A DNA stretch of 64,000 nucleotides from Nocardia puris. GTDB lineage: Bacteria > Actinomycetota > Actinomycetes > Mycobacteriales > Mycobacteriaceae. The notes under the pieces were generated by a model. It saw only the letters and a program-made list of their open reading frames with translations, did not search any database and was not told the origin of the DNA. Each line of letters starts with the position of its first letter. Within the stretch, counting starts at the first letter, position 1. Shown in pieces: positions 45,132 to 55,598 of the stretch. The position numbers and the translations under genes are program-made. The stretch is from the NCBI RefSeq assembly GCF_003315035.1, contig NZ_QNRE01000002.1, positions 310,001 through 374,000 of the forward strand, read 5' to 3'.

Positions 45132-46437
45132 GCGGTGCGACGCAGCTGGCGAGCGCGTCGACCAGTGAACAGTCCTTCGGTGCGCGCGTGGGCAGATAGT
45201 CGGCGGGCACGCCGCCCGCGCCGATGAGCGCCTTGTAGGCGTCCACGGCGTCGGTCGGCCTGCGAGTGAGCGTGGGATCGGTCAGCACGTCCACCGTGTA
45301 GAGGCCGAATCGCGGTGTGTAGGAGCCCCATTCGTAGTTGTCGGTGAGGCTCCAGTAGTTGTAGCCCATCAGGTTGATGCCGTCGGCCTTGGCGCGCTGG
45401 AGCCAGTAGACGGTGTCGCGCAGGTTGTCGGCGCGCGTGTAACCGTCGGCGCGGGGCAGGCCGTTCTCGGTGGGGATGCCGTTCTCCACGATGTAGAGCG
45501 GTTTGCCGGGGAAGGCCCGCGCGTAGTGTTCGAGCGCGTAGTAGATGCCTTCGGGCTGGAGCGGGTTCTTCCACAGCTCGGTGAAACTGGCGGTGCCGCT
45601 GAGGTTGTCGGGGGACAGGCCGTAGTAGTAGTCGATGCCGATGTAGTCGAGCCGGGCGGCGATCTTGTCGATGAGCGGCTTGTTCACCACGTCCTCGGCG
45701 GCGGGGATGTAGGCGACATTGCTGGTCACCATGGCCCCGGGGTGTACGCGGTGGATGTGGTCGTAGATCGCGTTGTGCGCCTGGGCGATCCGGTCGTGCA
45801 TGGCGGGGACGTCGGCGGGGCCGAGGCCGCCGTGGCGGACTTCGTTGAGCACGTACATGAGCGGCTCGTTGAACGTCACCCACAGCGGGTCGTGCCGGGC
45901 GTAGCGGTCCACCACGCGACGGGCGTTGGCGAGCCAGTCGTCGACGATGCCCTGGTTGCGCCAGCCGCCGCGGTCGACCTGCCAGCCGGGGAAGACCCAG
46001 TGGTCGAGGGTGAGCATCGGGCGCATCCCGGCGGCGCGGATCGCGGCGATCACGTTGTCGTAGAAGCGGAATCCGTTCTCGTCCCACTCGCCGGGGCGCG
46101 GTTGCACGCGCGCCCACTCGATGCCGATCCGGTACACCCGCACGCCGAGTTGCGCCGCGAGACCGATGTCGGAGCGGTAGCGGCCGTGGAAGTCGACGGT
46201 GTTGAGGTAGGGGTCGGTGGTCTTGCCCTGCGCGACGTAGCGCGACCAATTGCTGTCGGGTGCATTGCCTTCCGACTGGTAACCGGAGGACGCGACGCCC
46301 CAGAGGAAGTCGTCACCGAGCGGCGGGATCCGCGTGGGCGGGGCCGGCCTGGCGTGCACCGTCGGCATGCCGACGAGGGCGGCCGCGGTGGCACCCGCGA
46401 CGGCGGCGAGAATCTGGCGGCGGGTCGGTGATCGCAT
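45115..46437 (-). CDS. Secreted family 1 glycoside hydrolase, Tat signal
   Basis: A 440-residue GH1 (beta-glucosidase type) enzyme. The N-terminus TRRQILAAVAGATAA is a twin-arginine signal, so the folded enzyme is exported. The acid/base Glu191 lies in VTFNEPL and the nucleophile Glu318 in IVENGI. The fold marks FLWGVASSGYQSEG (about 44-57), YRIGIEWARVQP and GYNYWSLTDNYEW are all present. It would release sugar from a beta-glycoside outside the membrane; the sugar cannot be told. The ATG at 46437 follows AGGAG. It is preceded by an AT-rich intergenic region. Confidence 0.9.
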   Translation of the reverse strand: MRSPTRRQILAAVAGATAAALVGMPTVHARPAPPTRIPPLGDDFLWGVASSGYQSEGNAPDSNWSRYVAQGKTTDPYLNTVDFHGRYRSDIGLAAQLGVRVYRIGIEWARVQPRPGEWDENGFRFYDNVIAAIRAAGMRPMLTLDHWVFPGWQVDRGGWRNQGIVDDWLANARRVVDRYARHDPLWVTFNEPLMYVLNEVRHGGLGPADVPAMHDRIAQAHNAIYDHIHRVHPGAMVTSNVAYIPAAEDVVNKPLIDKIAARLDYIGIDYYYGLSPDNLSGTASFTELWKNPLQPEGIYYALEHYARAFPGKPLYIVENGIPTENGLPRADGYTRADNLRDTVYWLQRAKADGINLMGYNYWSLTDNYEWGSYTPRFGLYTVDVLTDPTLTRRPTDAVDAYKALIGAGGVPADYLPTRAPKDCSLVDALASCVAPLTLPR

Positions 46438-46884
46438 CGCACTCCTGTTCCGGAACGGGGACCGGCTGGCGTCCCGGGGGAGGGGAGCCGGTCGGGGAGG
46501 ACCACGGCGAACACTGTAACGGTCCGGGGGACGGGAAGAGGGGAGAAGTGAAAATCAGATCAGTCGATTTCGAGTGGCGGTGAGCGGTTGCTGGACAGTT
46601 CGGCCGGCAAGTGAACAAACCCGGGGGTTCCTGACGTCGGTGATAAACAATCCAGATACGTAGATATGCGCATCTAACCATGCAATCTCACCTTCCATCC
46701 GTACCCCCATATCACCAACCCTTTTCCCTCACCCACATCCGTGGTCACGCGGCACAGAGGGGAAGGAGTCAGAGGTCGATGGCGACGGCTGTGCCGGTGT
46801 CGAACCAGTACCGGCGCTCACGCCACCGGGTGGCGGAAGATCAGCGGTGCGATACTCGGTACTCGCCTCCCGACGGACTACCTC
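46438..46884. other. Intergenic region, no gene seen
   Basis: AT-richer gap, about 450 bases, between the glycosidase start and the deleted hydrolase. It contains promoter-like AT tracts around 46600-46680 and only short chance frames, one of which reaches the hydrolase remnant. Confidence 0.4.
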
Positions 46885-47307
46885 ATGCCTGCATCGAAAC
46901 ATGTCTACCGCTACCTCCCCGCCTCCGAGCCCGGTAGGGCGCCGCTCGTTACATCGTGCGCCGCCCTCGATCTCGGCCCAGCGCCCTTGGCGGTCGGCTT
47001 CTCTAATGGCGCGATTATGGCTACTGCGCTGCTGACGGCGCAGCCGGGCCTTCTGGCGGGCGCGATCCTGTTCCGGTCCCTGTCGCCTTTTGCCGATGAC
47101 CCCGGTTGCGACCTTGCGAGGGTGCCCGTGCTGATGATCGATGGGGCGAACGACGTTCGGCGGTCGGCTGGGGACGGGCTGCGGTTGGCCGGGCGGTTGC
47201 GGCGCGCTGGTGCTCAGGTGACCCACTATGTGCTGCCGGTGGGACACTCGATCACCGCCGCGGATCGGACGCTTGCGCGGGAGTGGATTCGGGCGCAGGG
47301 ATTCTGA
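46885..47307 (+). pseudogene. Internally deleted phospholipase/carboxylesterase-type hydrolase
   Basis: The 140-residue frame starts MPASKHVYRYLPASEPGRAPLV, which in the family runs on into LLHGTGGDE and about 70-85 further residues, but here jumps straight to CAALDLGPAPLAVGFSNGAIMATALL. The Ser-containing GFSNGA, the Asp in MIDGANDV and the His in VGHSIT are all kept in frame. So the oxyanion-forming strand and several core strands are missing while the triad residues remain. The protein would probably not fold. The in-frame deletion and intact downstream frame suggest a recent loss. It is possibly transcribed, but I call it a pseudogene. Confidence 0.65.
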
Positions 47308-47328
47308 AGCGGGGCGGCCGCGCTGGGT

Positions 47329-49521
47329 TCAGCGGGCGGTGACGGTGAGGGGTTCGGGGGGTTCGTCGTCGAGGAGGGGTTCGGTGAGGCCGAGTTTGCG
47401 CTGGAGGGTTCTCATCCAGGTCGGGGCCCACCAGCAGCGGTCGCCCAACATCTGCATGACGGCGGGGACGAGGAGCATGCGGAGGATGGTGGCGTCGATG
47501 AGGAGTGCGGCGATCATGCCGTAGGCGACGTACTGCATCATCACCAGGTCGGAGAAGGCGAAGGCGCCGGTGACGACGAGCAGGATGAGGGCCGCGGCGG
47601 TGATGATGCCGCCGGTGTGGGCGGTGCCGGCGCGGATGGCCTCGGCGGTGGTGGCGCCGCGCGCTCGCGCCTCGACCATGCGGGAGAGCAGGAATACCTC
47701 GTAGTCGGTGGACAGTCCGTAGACGACGGCGATGATGACGACCAGCACCGCCGACATGATCGGTTGCGGGGTGAAGTTCAGCAGGCCGGCGCCGTGCCCG
47801 TCGATGAAGATCCAGGTGAGGATGCCGAGTGTGGAGCCGAGTCCGAGCGCGCTCATGAGCGCGGCCTTGATGGGCAGGATGAGCGAGCCGAACGTGAGGA
47901 ACATGAGCAGCGTGGTGACGAGCAGGACCACGACGATCATGATCGGCATGCGCTCGAGGAGCGTGTCGATGGTGTCGTGCTGGATGGCGGGTTGTCCGCC
48001 GACGAGGAGGGTGACGTCGGCGGGGAGGTCGAGCGCGCGCAGGTAGTCGATGGTGGGCCCGGCGTTGTCGGCATCTTCGAGCGTGGCGCGCAGGCGGTAG
48101 AGGTCGTCGCGCTGGGGCGCGTCGGCGGGCACGCTGAAATCGGTTCTGAGGCCGGGCGCTTCGTTGACGAGGTCGTAGAGATCGCCGATGGCGTCGCGGT
48201 TCTCGGTGATCACGACCAGTTGCAGCGGGTCGGGTTGGCGCAGTGGGAAGGTCTCGTCGAACTCGGCTTGCGCGAGGCGGGTGGAATTGTCCGGCGGCAG
48301 GTACGTTTCGCTCATTCCGCCGAAGGCGAGGTTGTTCATGGGGACGATGAGCAGCACGAGCCCGAGCAGGATCGGCGCGGCGACGCGTCCGGGGCGGCGC
48401 AGTACCCAGTCGGTGGTGCGCGCCCAGAACCCTTGCTCCACTTCGGCGGCGGATTTGGTGCGCCGGAATCGCTTGACGCCCAGCATGTCCACGCGCGGCC
48501 CGAGGATGCCCAGCGCGGCGGGCAGGATCGTGAGGGCGCAGAGCGCGGCGAGCAGCACGGCGGCGATGGCGCCGTAGGCGAGGGATTTCAGGAACCCTTG
48601 CGGGAAGAGCAGCAGTCCGCCGAGGCTGGCGACGATCATGACGGCGGAGAACACCACGGTGCGTCCGGCGGTGGTGACGGCGCGCCGCACGGCGGCGGGT
48701 GTGTCGTGTCCGGCGGCGAGTTCCTCGCGGAAGCGGCTGACGATGAACAGTCCGTAGTCGATGGCCAGCCCGATGCCGATCATGGAGACGACGCCGGTGA
48801 TGAGGATGTTGACGTCGGTGACGGTGGTGAGCCACCGGATGATCCCGTTCGCGCCCGCGATGGTGAGCACGCCCATGGCGAGGGGGAGTGCGGCGGCGAC
48901 CACGCCGCCGAAGATGAAGAACAGCAGCACCGCGACGACGGGCAGGGCGAGGACTTCGACCCGTTTGATGTCGTCGGTGAGGGTGTCCTGCAAGGTGACC
49001 GCGATCGGTTGCAGCCCGGCCACTTGCATGTCGACTCCGGTGAGGGTGAGCGCGTCCTCGACGTCCCGGTAGTTGCGCATGATCTCGGTGTCGTTGTCGC
49101 CGCGGATGGCGAGGGAGGCGAAGGCGTGGGTGCGGCTGTCGTCGGCGAACATGGCGCCGCTGACACGTCCGGTCTCGGTGGGCCAGTAGGCGCCGTTGAC
49201 GCCGGTGATCTGGTCGGGGTGTTCCCGGGGGAGGGCGTCGAGGTGTTCGATGACCTTGTCGGCGAAGGCCGGGTCGTCGACGGTGGCGCCCTCCGGGGCG
49301 GTGAACAGCAGCAGGACGTCGGATTCATGGTCGCGGCCCCACGCCTGATCGCTGAGCTGTGCGGCGCGCGCGGATTCGGAGCCGGGGTCTTCCAATCCAC
49401 TGGCGCTGAGGTGGTTCTCGACGCCGATGCCGTAGAAGCCGAGGGTGAGCAGGCCCGCGATGACGGCGCCGAGCACGCCGAATCGCAGGCGGAAGACGAG
49501 ATCCCCCCAGCGCGCGAACAT
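47329..49521 (-). CDS. MmpL-family RND-type transporter
   Basis: A 730-residue membrane protein with the MmpL layout: one helix, a large periplasmic domain (about 35-185), a block of helices (187-330), a second periplasmic domain, and a second block. The proton-relay motif GLAIDYGLFIVSR (Asp255, Tyr256) and its partner YGLSTDYEVFLLSR (Asp606, Tyr607) are both intact. MmpL proteins export lipids or siderophores; shorter non-mycolyl members such as this have unknown cargo. No MmpS gene is adjacent. It is a single leftward gene with about 130 bases of promoter region before the ATG at 49521. Confidence 0.92.
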   Translation of the reverse strand: MFARWGDLVFRLRFGVLGAVIAGLLTLGFYGIGVENHLSASGLEDPGSESARAAQLSDQAWGRDHESDVLLLFTAPEGATVDDPAFADKVIEHLDALPREHPDQITGVNGAYWPTETGRVSGAMFADDSRTHAFASLAIRGDNDTEIMRNYRDVEDALTLTGVDMQVAGLQPIAVTLQDTLTDDIKRVEVLALPVVAVLLFFIFGGVVAAALPLAMGVLTIAGANGIIRWLTTVTDVNILITGVVSMIGIGLAIDYGLFIVSRFREELAAGHDTPAAVRRAVTTAGRTVVFSAVMIVASLGGLLLFPQGFLKSLAYGAIAAVLLAALCALTILPAALGILGPRVDMLGVKRFRRTKSAAEVEQGFWARTTDWVLRRPGRVAAPILLGLVLLIVPMNNLAFGGMSETYLPPDNSTRLAQAEFDETFPLRQPDPLQLVVITENRDAIGDLYDLVNEAPGLRTDFSVPADAPQRDDLYRLRATLEDADNAGPTIDYLRALDLPADVTLLVGGQPAIQHDTIDTLLERMPIMIVVVLLVTTLLMFLTFGSLILPIKAALMSALGLGSTLGILTWIFIDGHGAGLLNFTPQPIMSAVLVVIIAVVYGLSTDYEVFLLSRMVEARARGATTAEAIRAGTAHTGGIITAAALILLVVTGAFAFSDLVMMQYVAYGMIAALLIDATILRMLLVPAVMQMLGDRCWWAPTWMRTLQRKLGLTEPLLDDEPPEPLTVTAR

Positions 49522-49653
49522 CAGCGGGCTCCGTGCGGGAGGGGGTGGGGTGCCGTGGTCGCCGCGTGGATTGCCAAGGGAGCGCGTCCTTTCGGAGGGC
49601 GGTGCGGGATGGATCCGCCCTCCAAGGTACCGAACACTCTGAAATGAGAATGC

Positions 49654-50382
49654 TTAACTATTCGCCGAGGGCCGGGTCTCGATGACCGCGCGCACCAGGT
49701 TGTGATCGGAGCGGCCCTTCACGTCTTCGACGACGGCGGCGCCCACGTGCGCGCCGCGCACCGCGATGTGGTCGATGAACTGCGATTTGGGGCCGCTGGT
49801 GCGCGGGCGCGTGGGCAGGCCGGTCTCGTCGATCGGCGCGAGGGTGAATTCGGGGCCGAGGGCGTCCGCCACGCCGGCGCGGTCGGTGTTGAAATCGCCG
49901 AGCAGTACGGTCGGGCGGCCCACGGGATCGTCTTGCGTTGCGAGGGAGGCGATCTGGCCCCGGCCGCGCCGGTCCCCGGTGATGTGGGTGGCGGTGACGC
50001 GCAAGCCCGACGCGTGCACGGTGATCGCGCCGTTGCCCGGGTCGTCCGGAAACGGCGCGGCGGCCACCTCTTTCGCGGGACCGTCCACCAGCAGCACGAG
50101 ATACTCGGCGGGATCGACGAGGTCGGCGGCGCGCCGGCGCGGAATGGGCACGCGCGGATAGCGCAGCGCGTGCACGGACCGGTCGGGCAGCGCCAGGCGC
50201 AGGCTGGTGAGCAGATCGCCGCTGACTTCCTGGAGCGCGATGATGTGTTCGGCGCGGCCCGCGACCGTCTCGGTGACGGCGGCGACGCGTTCGGCTTCGT
50301 CGGGCCAGCGGTCGCCGCCGAACCCGCCCCAGTTGTCGGCGTGGATGCGATGCAGCACGTTCCAGGTGGCGACGGTGATCAC
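49654..50382 (-). CDS. Endonuclease/exonuclease/phosphatase-fold protein
   Basis: A 242-residue EEP-fold hydrolase. Marks are TWNVLHRIHADNWG at the start, IALQEVSG (metal-binding Glu), VLLGDFNTD (catalytic Asp/Asn), and SDHNLV with the catalytic His near the C-terminus. It is cytosolic with no signal peptide, so a phosphodiesterase on nucleotides or lipids is possible. The start is a GTG at 50382 with weak signal. It is divergent from the Ddn-like gene. Confidence 0.85.
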   Translation of the reverse strand: MITVATWNVLHRIHADNWGGFGGDRWPDEAERVAAVTETVAGRAEHIIALQEVSGDLLTSLRLALPDRSVHALRYPRVPIPRRRAADLVDPAEYLVLLVDGPAKEVAAAPFPDDPGNGAITVHASGLRVTATHITGDRRGRGQIASLATQDDPVGRPTVLLGDFNTDRAGVADALGPEFTLAPIDETGLPTRPRTSGPKSQFIDHIAVRGAHVGAAVVEDVKGRSDHNLVRAVIETRPSANS

Positions 50383-50503
50383 ATGGGGTGATGGTACCGA
50401 TCGGGCGGGGGGAATTGTCGGGTTGCTCGCGCCGGGTGTGAGATCGCCCTCGCTCGGGCCCGCTCGTGCGGGCGTGTGCGCTGCGGCATGTCAGGATTCG
50501 GGC

Positions 50504-50980
50504 ATGGTGTCGAATCCGCTGCCCGGTCTGGCGCGTCGCCTCGGGCGGCAGCCGTGGATGATGCGCGCCGCGCCGGTGGTGCTGCCGCTGGAACGGTTCG
50601 TGCGCCGCGTCAGCGGTGACCGGTTGGGCGTGCTGGATCTGGCCGGTCTGCCGTCCCTCGAGGTGACGGTGGCGGGCCGCAAGTCGGGTCTGCCGCGCAC
50701 CACGTCGCTGCTGTATGTGCCGCGCGGCGCGGATTTCCTTGTGATCGGCTCGAATTGGGGGAGCAAGGCGCATCCGGCGTGGTCGGCGAACCTGCGCGCG
50801 GCGAGGTCGGCGACGGTGCGGCACCGGGGTGAGGTGTTCACGGTGCGCGTCACCGAGATCACGGGTGTGGATCGCAAGCGGGCGTGGGATCACGCCGTGG
50901 AGTTCTGGCCGGGGTACGAGATGGAGTACGAGCTGTCGGGTGGGCGGGAGTTCCGCATCTTCGAACTGACGCGTAGCTGA
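50504..50980 (+). CDS. Ddn-like F420-type (DUF385) oxidoreductase
   Basis: A 158-residue protein of the nitroreductase/deazaflavin (Ddn) family: LEVTVAGRKSGLPRTTSLLYVPRGADFLVIGSNWGSKAHPAWSANLRA is the signature. Members reduce diverse compounds using F420H2 and are abundant in mycolate-containing actinobacteria. A second member is in the exporter operon at 63096. It is cytosolic or membrane-associated. The ATG at 50504 is the only start upstream of the fold. The substrate is unknown. Confidence 0.88.
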   Translation: MVSNPLPGLARRLGRQPWMMRAAPVVLPLERFVRRVSGDRLGVLDLAGLPSLEVTVAGRKSGLPRTTSLLYVPRGADFLVIGSNWGSKAHPAWSANLRAARSATVRHRGEVFTVRVTEITGVDRKRAWDHAVEFWPGYEMEYELSGGREFRIFELTRS

Positions 50981-50997
50981 TTGCGCGGCAAAAGAAT

Positions 50998-51891
50998 TCA
51001 CCGCCTATCCGCCCGGACTCCGTCGACGGCCGCGCGCACCGCGGCCGCGAACGCGCTGACGGCGGGGTGGCGGCCCGCGCCCGCGCGGCAGGCGATGATG
51101 GTGGTGCGGGCGATGGGCAGCCGCGCGAGGTGCACGCCGGGCGGGGGACCGGCGGTGCTCAGTTCGGGGATCAACGCGACGCCGTGACCTTGCGCCACGA
51201 AGGTCAGCACGGTGGCGAAGTCGTCGATGTAGTGGCGCACGTGCGGGGTGAAACCCGCTGCGGCGCAGGCTCGGACGGTCATGGCGTGGCAGCGGGTGCC
51301 CGGAGTGGCGACGATCCAGGGTGCGTCGCGCCAGGTATCGAGGGTGGTGTGCGGGGTGGCGCCTGCGGCGGCGAGGAACATGGCCTCGCGGTGCAGCGGT
51401 TCGGTGTGGATGCCGGGTTCGGTGGGGAACGGCACGAGGTCGTAGTCGTGGATGAGGGCGACGTCGAGTGTGCCGGCGCGCAGGGCGTCGGCGACCTCGG
51501 CGGGGTCGAGTTCGGTGACGCGGGGTTCCAGGCCGGGGTGGTCGCCGGCCAGCCGGGTGAGGGTGGACGGGATGAAAGTCTGTGTGGCGCTGGGGAACGC
51601 GCCGATGCGCAGCGGGCCGGTGAGTCCGGCGCGCGCGTCGGCGAGGTCGGCTTCGGCCTCTTCGAGACGGGCCAGGACGGCGTCGGCGTGCGCGACGAGG
51701 GTGTGCCCGGCGGGGGTGAGGGTGACGCTGCGGCCGGTGCGTTCGAGCAGTGACACGCCGGCTTCGCGTTCGAGCGCGGACAGTTGCTGGGAGACGGCCG
51801 ACGGGGTGAATGCCAGCGCGTCGGCGACGGCGGCGATGGTGCCGCGCCGGGCCAGTTCGCGGAGTAACCGCAGCCTGCGCACGTCGAGCAT
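50998..51891 (-). CDS. LysR-family regulator
   Basis: A 297-residue regulator. The N-terminal winged HTH is at residues 1-60 (LRLLRELARRGTIAAVADALAFTPSAVSQQLSALEREAGVSLLERTG), and the C-terminal periplasmic-binding-like fold reads from GPLRIGAFPSATQTFIPSTL to HGVALIPELS. It is divergent from the DapA-like gene only 70 bases away, which it probably controls. The gap is flanked by an 8-bp inverted repeat. Confidence 0.9.
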   Translation of the reverse strand: MLDVRRLRLLRELARRGTIAAVADALAFTPSAVSQQLSALEREAGVSLLERTGRSVTLTPAGHTLVAHADAVLARLEEAEADLADARAGLTGPLRIGAFPSATQTFIPSTLTRLAGDHPGLEPRVTELDPAEVADALRAGTLDVALIHDYDLVPFPTEPGIHTEPLHREAMFLAAAGATPHTTLDTWRDAPWIVATPGTRCHAMTVRACAAAGFTPHVRHYIDDFATVLTFVAQGHGVALIPELSTAGPPPGVHLARLPIARTTIIACRAGAGRHPAVSAFAAAVRAAVDGVRADRR

Positions 51892-51894
51892 CAG

Positions 51895-51958
51895 CTCAGC
51901 TTACGCTCGACGTCAAAGATGTGAACTGGTTCTGATGTCGGTTGTGCGCGAAGCTGAG
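51895..51958. promoter_or_regulatory. Wide inverted repeat spanning the LysR / DapA-like gap
   Basis: CTCAGCTT (51895-51902) and AAGCTGAG (51951-51958) are perfect arms separated by 48 bases, filling the gap between LysR and DapA-like starts. The right arm also includes the GAGG ribosome site of the DapA-like gene, so the match may be coincidental. A T-N11-A box was not clear. Confidence 0.35.
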
Positions 51959-51961
51959 GGT

Positions 51962-52870
51962 ATGGATGGTTTGCAGGGCATTTTCGTACCGCTGGTGACG
52001 CCGTTCGCCGCCGACGGGTCGGTGGCGTGGGACGCGCTGGAGTCGCTGGCGCGGTCGGTGCTGGACGCGGGCGCGTCGGGCTTGGTGGCGCTGGGCACCA
52101 CCGCCGAGGTGGCCGCGCTCGAGCCGGACGAGCGGCGCGGTGTGATCGACCTGTGCGCGCGGGTGTGCGCGGTGTCGGGCGCCGCGCTGATCGTCGGCGT
52201 GGGCGGCAACGACACCCGCACCAGTGCAGGCGCGGTGGCGGAGCTGGCGGCGTGGTCGCACGTGAGCGCGGCGATGGTGCCGGTGCCGTACTACACGCGC
52301 CCGAGCGAGGCCGGTGTCGTGGCGCACTTCGCGCAGGTCGCGGCGGCGTCGCCGGTGCCGGTGGTGGCCTACCACATCCCGTACCGGACGGGCCGGACGC
52401 TCGGTGCGGAGTCGATGCGGCGGATCGCGGCGCTGCCCGGCGTGGTCGGTGTGAAGTACGCGGTCGGCGCGGTGGACGCGGACGCGGTCGATCTGCTCGG
52501 TGACCCGCCCACCGATTTCGCGGTGCTCGTCGGGGACGACACGTTCGCGGGCCCGATGTTCGCGCTCGGCGCCCAGGGCGGCATCCTGGCGACCGCGCAG
52601 CTCGACCCGCACGGCTATATCGCGCTGGAACGCGCCTGGCGCACGGGCGATTTCGCGTTCGCGCGGTCGCTGGGCGGTCGTCTGGCGCGGCTGTCGGCGG
52701 CCGCGTTCGCCGAGCCGAACCCGACCGTCATCAAGGGCGTCCTGCACGCCCAAGGCCTCATCCCCACGCCCGACGTGCGGCTGCCGCTGCTGCCCGCCGC
52801 GCCGGACTCGGTGGCGAACGCGCTCGCGGTGATCGCGCGCGAGGGGCTGGGCGCACCCCTGGCGGTGTGA
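51962..52870 (+). CDS. Dihydrodipicolinate synthase-family aldolase
   Basis: A 302-residue class I aldolase-type TIM barrel. The Schiff-base lysine is in VVGVKYAVG, the GTTAEVA segment (about 43-49) is the DapA phosphate/carboxylate-binding loop, and YHIPYRTG carries the conserved Tyr. In DapA the loop is GTTGE; here Gly is Ala, which occurs in homologs other than the lysine-pathway enzyme. The LysR neighbour also suggests a catabolic homolog rather than the essential lysine enzyme. It acts in the cytosol. The ATG at 51962 follows GAGGG. Confidence 0.85.
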   Translation: MDGLQGIFVPLVTPFAADGSVAWDALESLARSVLDAGASGLVALGTTAEVAALEPDERRGVIDLCARVCAVSGAALIVGVGGNDTRTSAGAVAELAAWSHVSAAMVPVPYYTRPSEAGVVAHFAQVAAASPVPVVAYHIPYRTGRTLGAESMRRIAALPGVVGVKYAVGAVDADAVDLLGDPPTDFAVLVGDDTFAGPMFALGAQGGILATAQLDPHGYIALERAWRTGDFAFARSLGGRLARLSAAAFAEPNPTVIKGVLHAQGLIPTPDVRLPLLPAAPDSVANALAVIAREGLGAPLAV

Positions 52871-52919
52871 GCGCGCGTGGGTCGGGCATTGTTGGTGTCC
52901 GGCCCACGGAAGGAAGCGC

Positions 52920-53747
52920 ATGGACGTTCTGGACGAGCACCGATCCCTGCTCACCTGCCTCCTCCCGGACGACGCCGTGGCGGAATGCGAAGTGCGGCAA
53001 GGACAGTTCCATCATGTGGTGCTCGGGCGGGACCGGGTGGTGTGCTTCCCGCGCACCGAGGCGGCGGCCGCGCGCCTGCCCGCCCGAGCCGCCGTCCTGC
53101 GGGCACTGTCGGGGCTCGGGCTCGGCGTCGCGACACCCGAACCGATCGCCGAATCCGAGGAGCCCGCCTACCTGGTGCTCACCCGGATTCCAGGGCAGCC
53201 GCTGCCGGAATCCGCCCTGTCGCGGCCCGGCGCGCCGGAAGCGGTGGCCCGGCAACTCGCGGAACTCCTCTCCTCGCTGGCTTCCGCCGGCACCGCGCCC
53301 CTCCCGGAAGCGCCCGCCGACCGCTGGGAAGTGTTCGCCGACGAGGTGCGCGCCGGGTTGTTCCCCCTGATGTCCGCCGCCGGACGAGTACGCGCCACAA
53401 GGGAATTGGACGCCCTCGACACCCTGCCCCACCTCACCACCGCGATAGTGCACGGCGACCTCGGCGGCGAGAACCTCCTGTGGGACACGGGCAACCCACC
53501 CCGCCTGCTCGGCGTCGTCGACTGGGACGACGCCTGCCTGGGCGACCCGGCCGAAGACCTCGCCGCCCTCTCGGCCACCTACCCGCCTGCGGTCCTCGAG
53601 CCTCTGCTCGCCCTGCTCGGCACCGATCCGCCGACCCGCACCAGGATCGCCACCCTCCGCGCCACTTTCGCTCTCCAGCAAGCCCTTTCGGCCCATCGCG
53701 ACGGTGACGAGGAAGAACTCGCCGACGGCCTCGCGGGCTACCGATAG
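52920..53747 (+). CDS. Aminoglycoside phosphotransferase-family kinase
   Basis: A 275-residue small-molecule kinase of the APH/choline kinase fold. The catalytic loop is VHGDLGGENLL and the metal-binding region VDWDDACLGDPAEDLA, with YLVLTRIPGQPL as the hinge. The substrate is unknown; most genomic members are not drug-resistance enzymes. The ATG follows GGAAGGA by 5 bases. It lies 49 bases downstream of the DapA-like gene on the same strand, so the two are probably co-transcribed. Confidence 0.85.
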   Translation: MDVLDEHRSLLTCLLPDDAVAECEVRQGQFHHVVLGRDRVVCFPRTEAAAARLPARAAVLRALSGLGLGVATPEPIAESEEPAYLVLTRIPGQPLPESALSRPGAPEAVARQLAELLSSLASAGTAPLPEAPADRWEVFADEVRAGLFPLMSAAGRVRATRELDALDTLPHLTTAIVHGDLGGENLLWDTGNPPRLLGVVDWDDACLGDPAEDLAALSATYPPAVLEPLLALLGTDPPTRTRIATLRATFALQQALSAHRDGDEEELADGLAGYR

Positions 53748-53831
53748 ACACCCTCGCGCGCCGCTGGCCGGAGTGCTGGTCTACGTCGCGGGCATCGTGT
53801 TCCACCGCGGACGTCCGGCGCTCTCGGCCGT

Positions 53832-55544
<1,713 letters not shown>

Positions 55545-55598
55545 CTACCGGAGGCGAACGACGAAAGTCTTGTCCGGCCGAGCTGTCGTCTCGACCGG

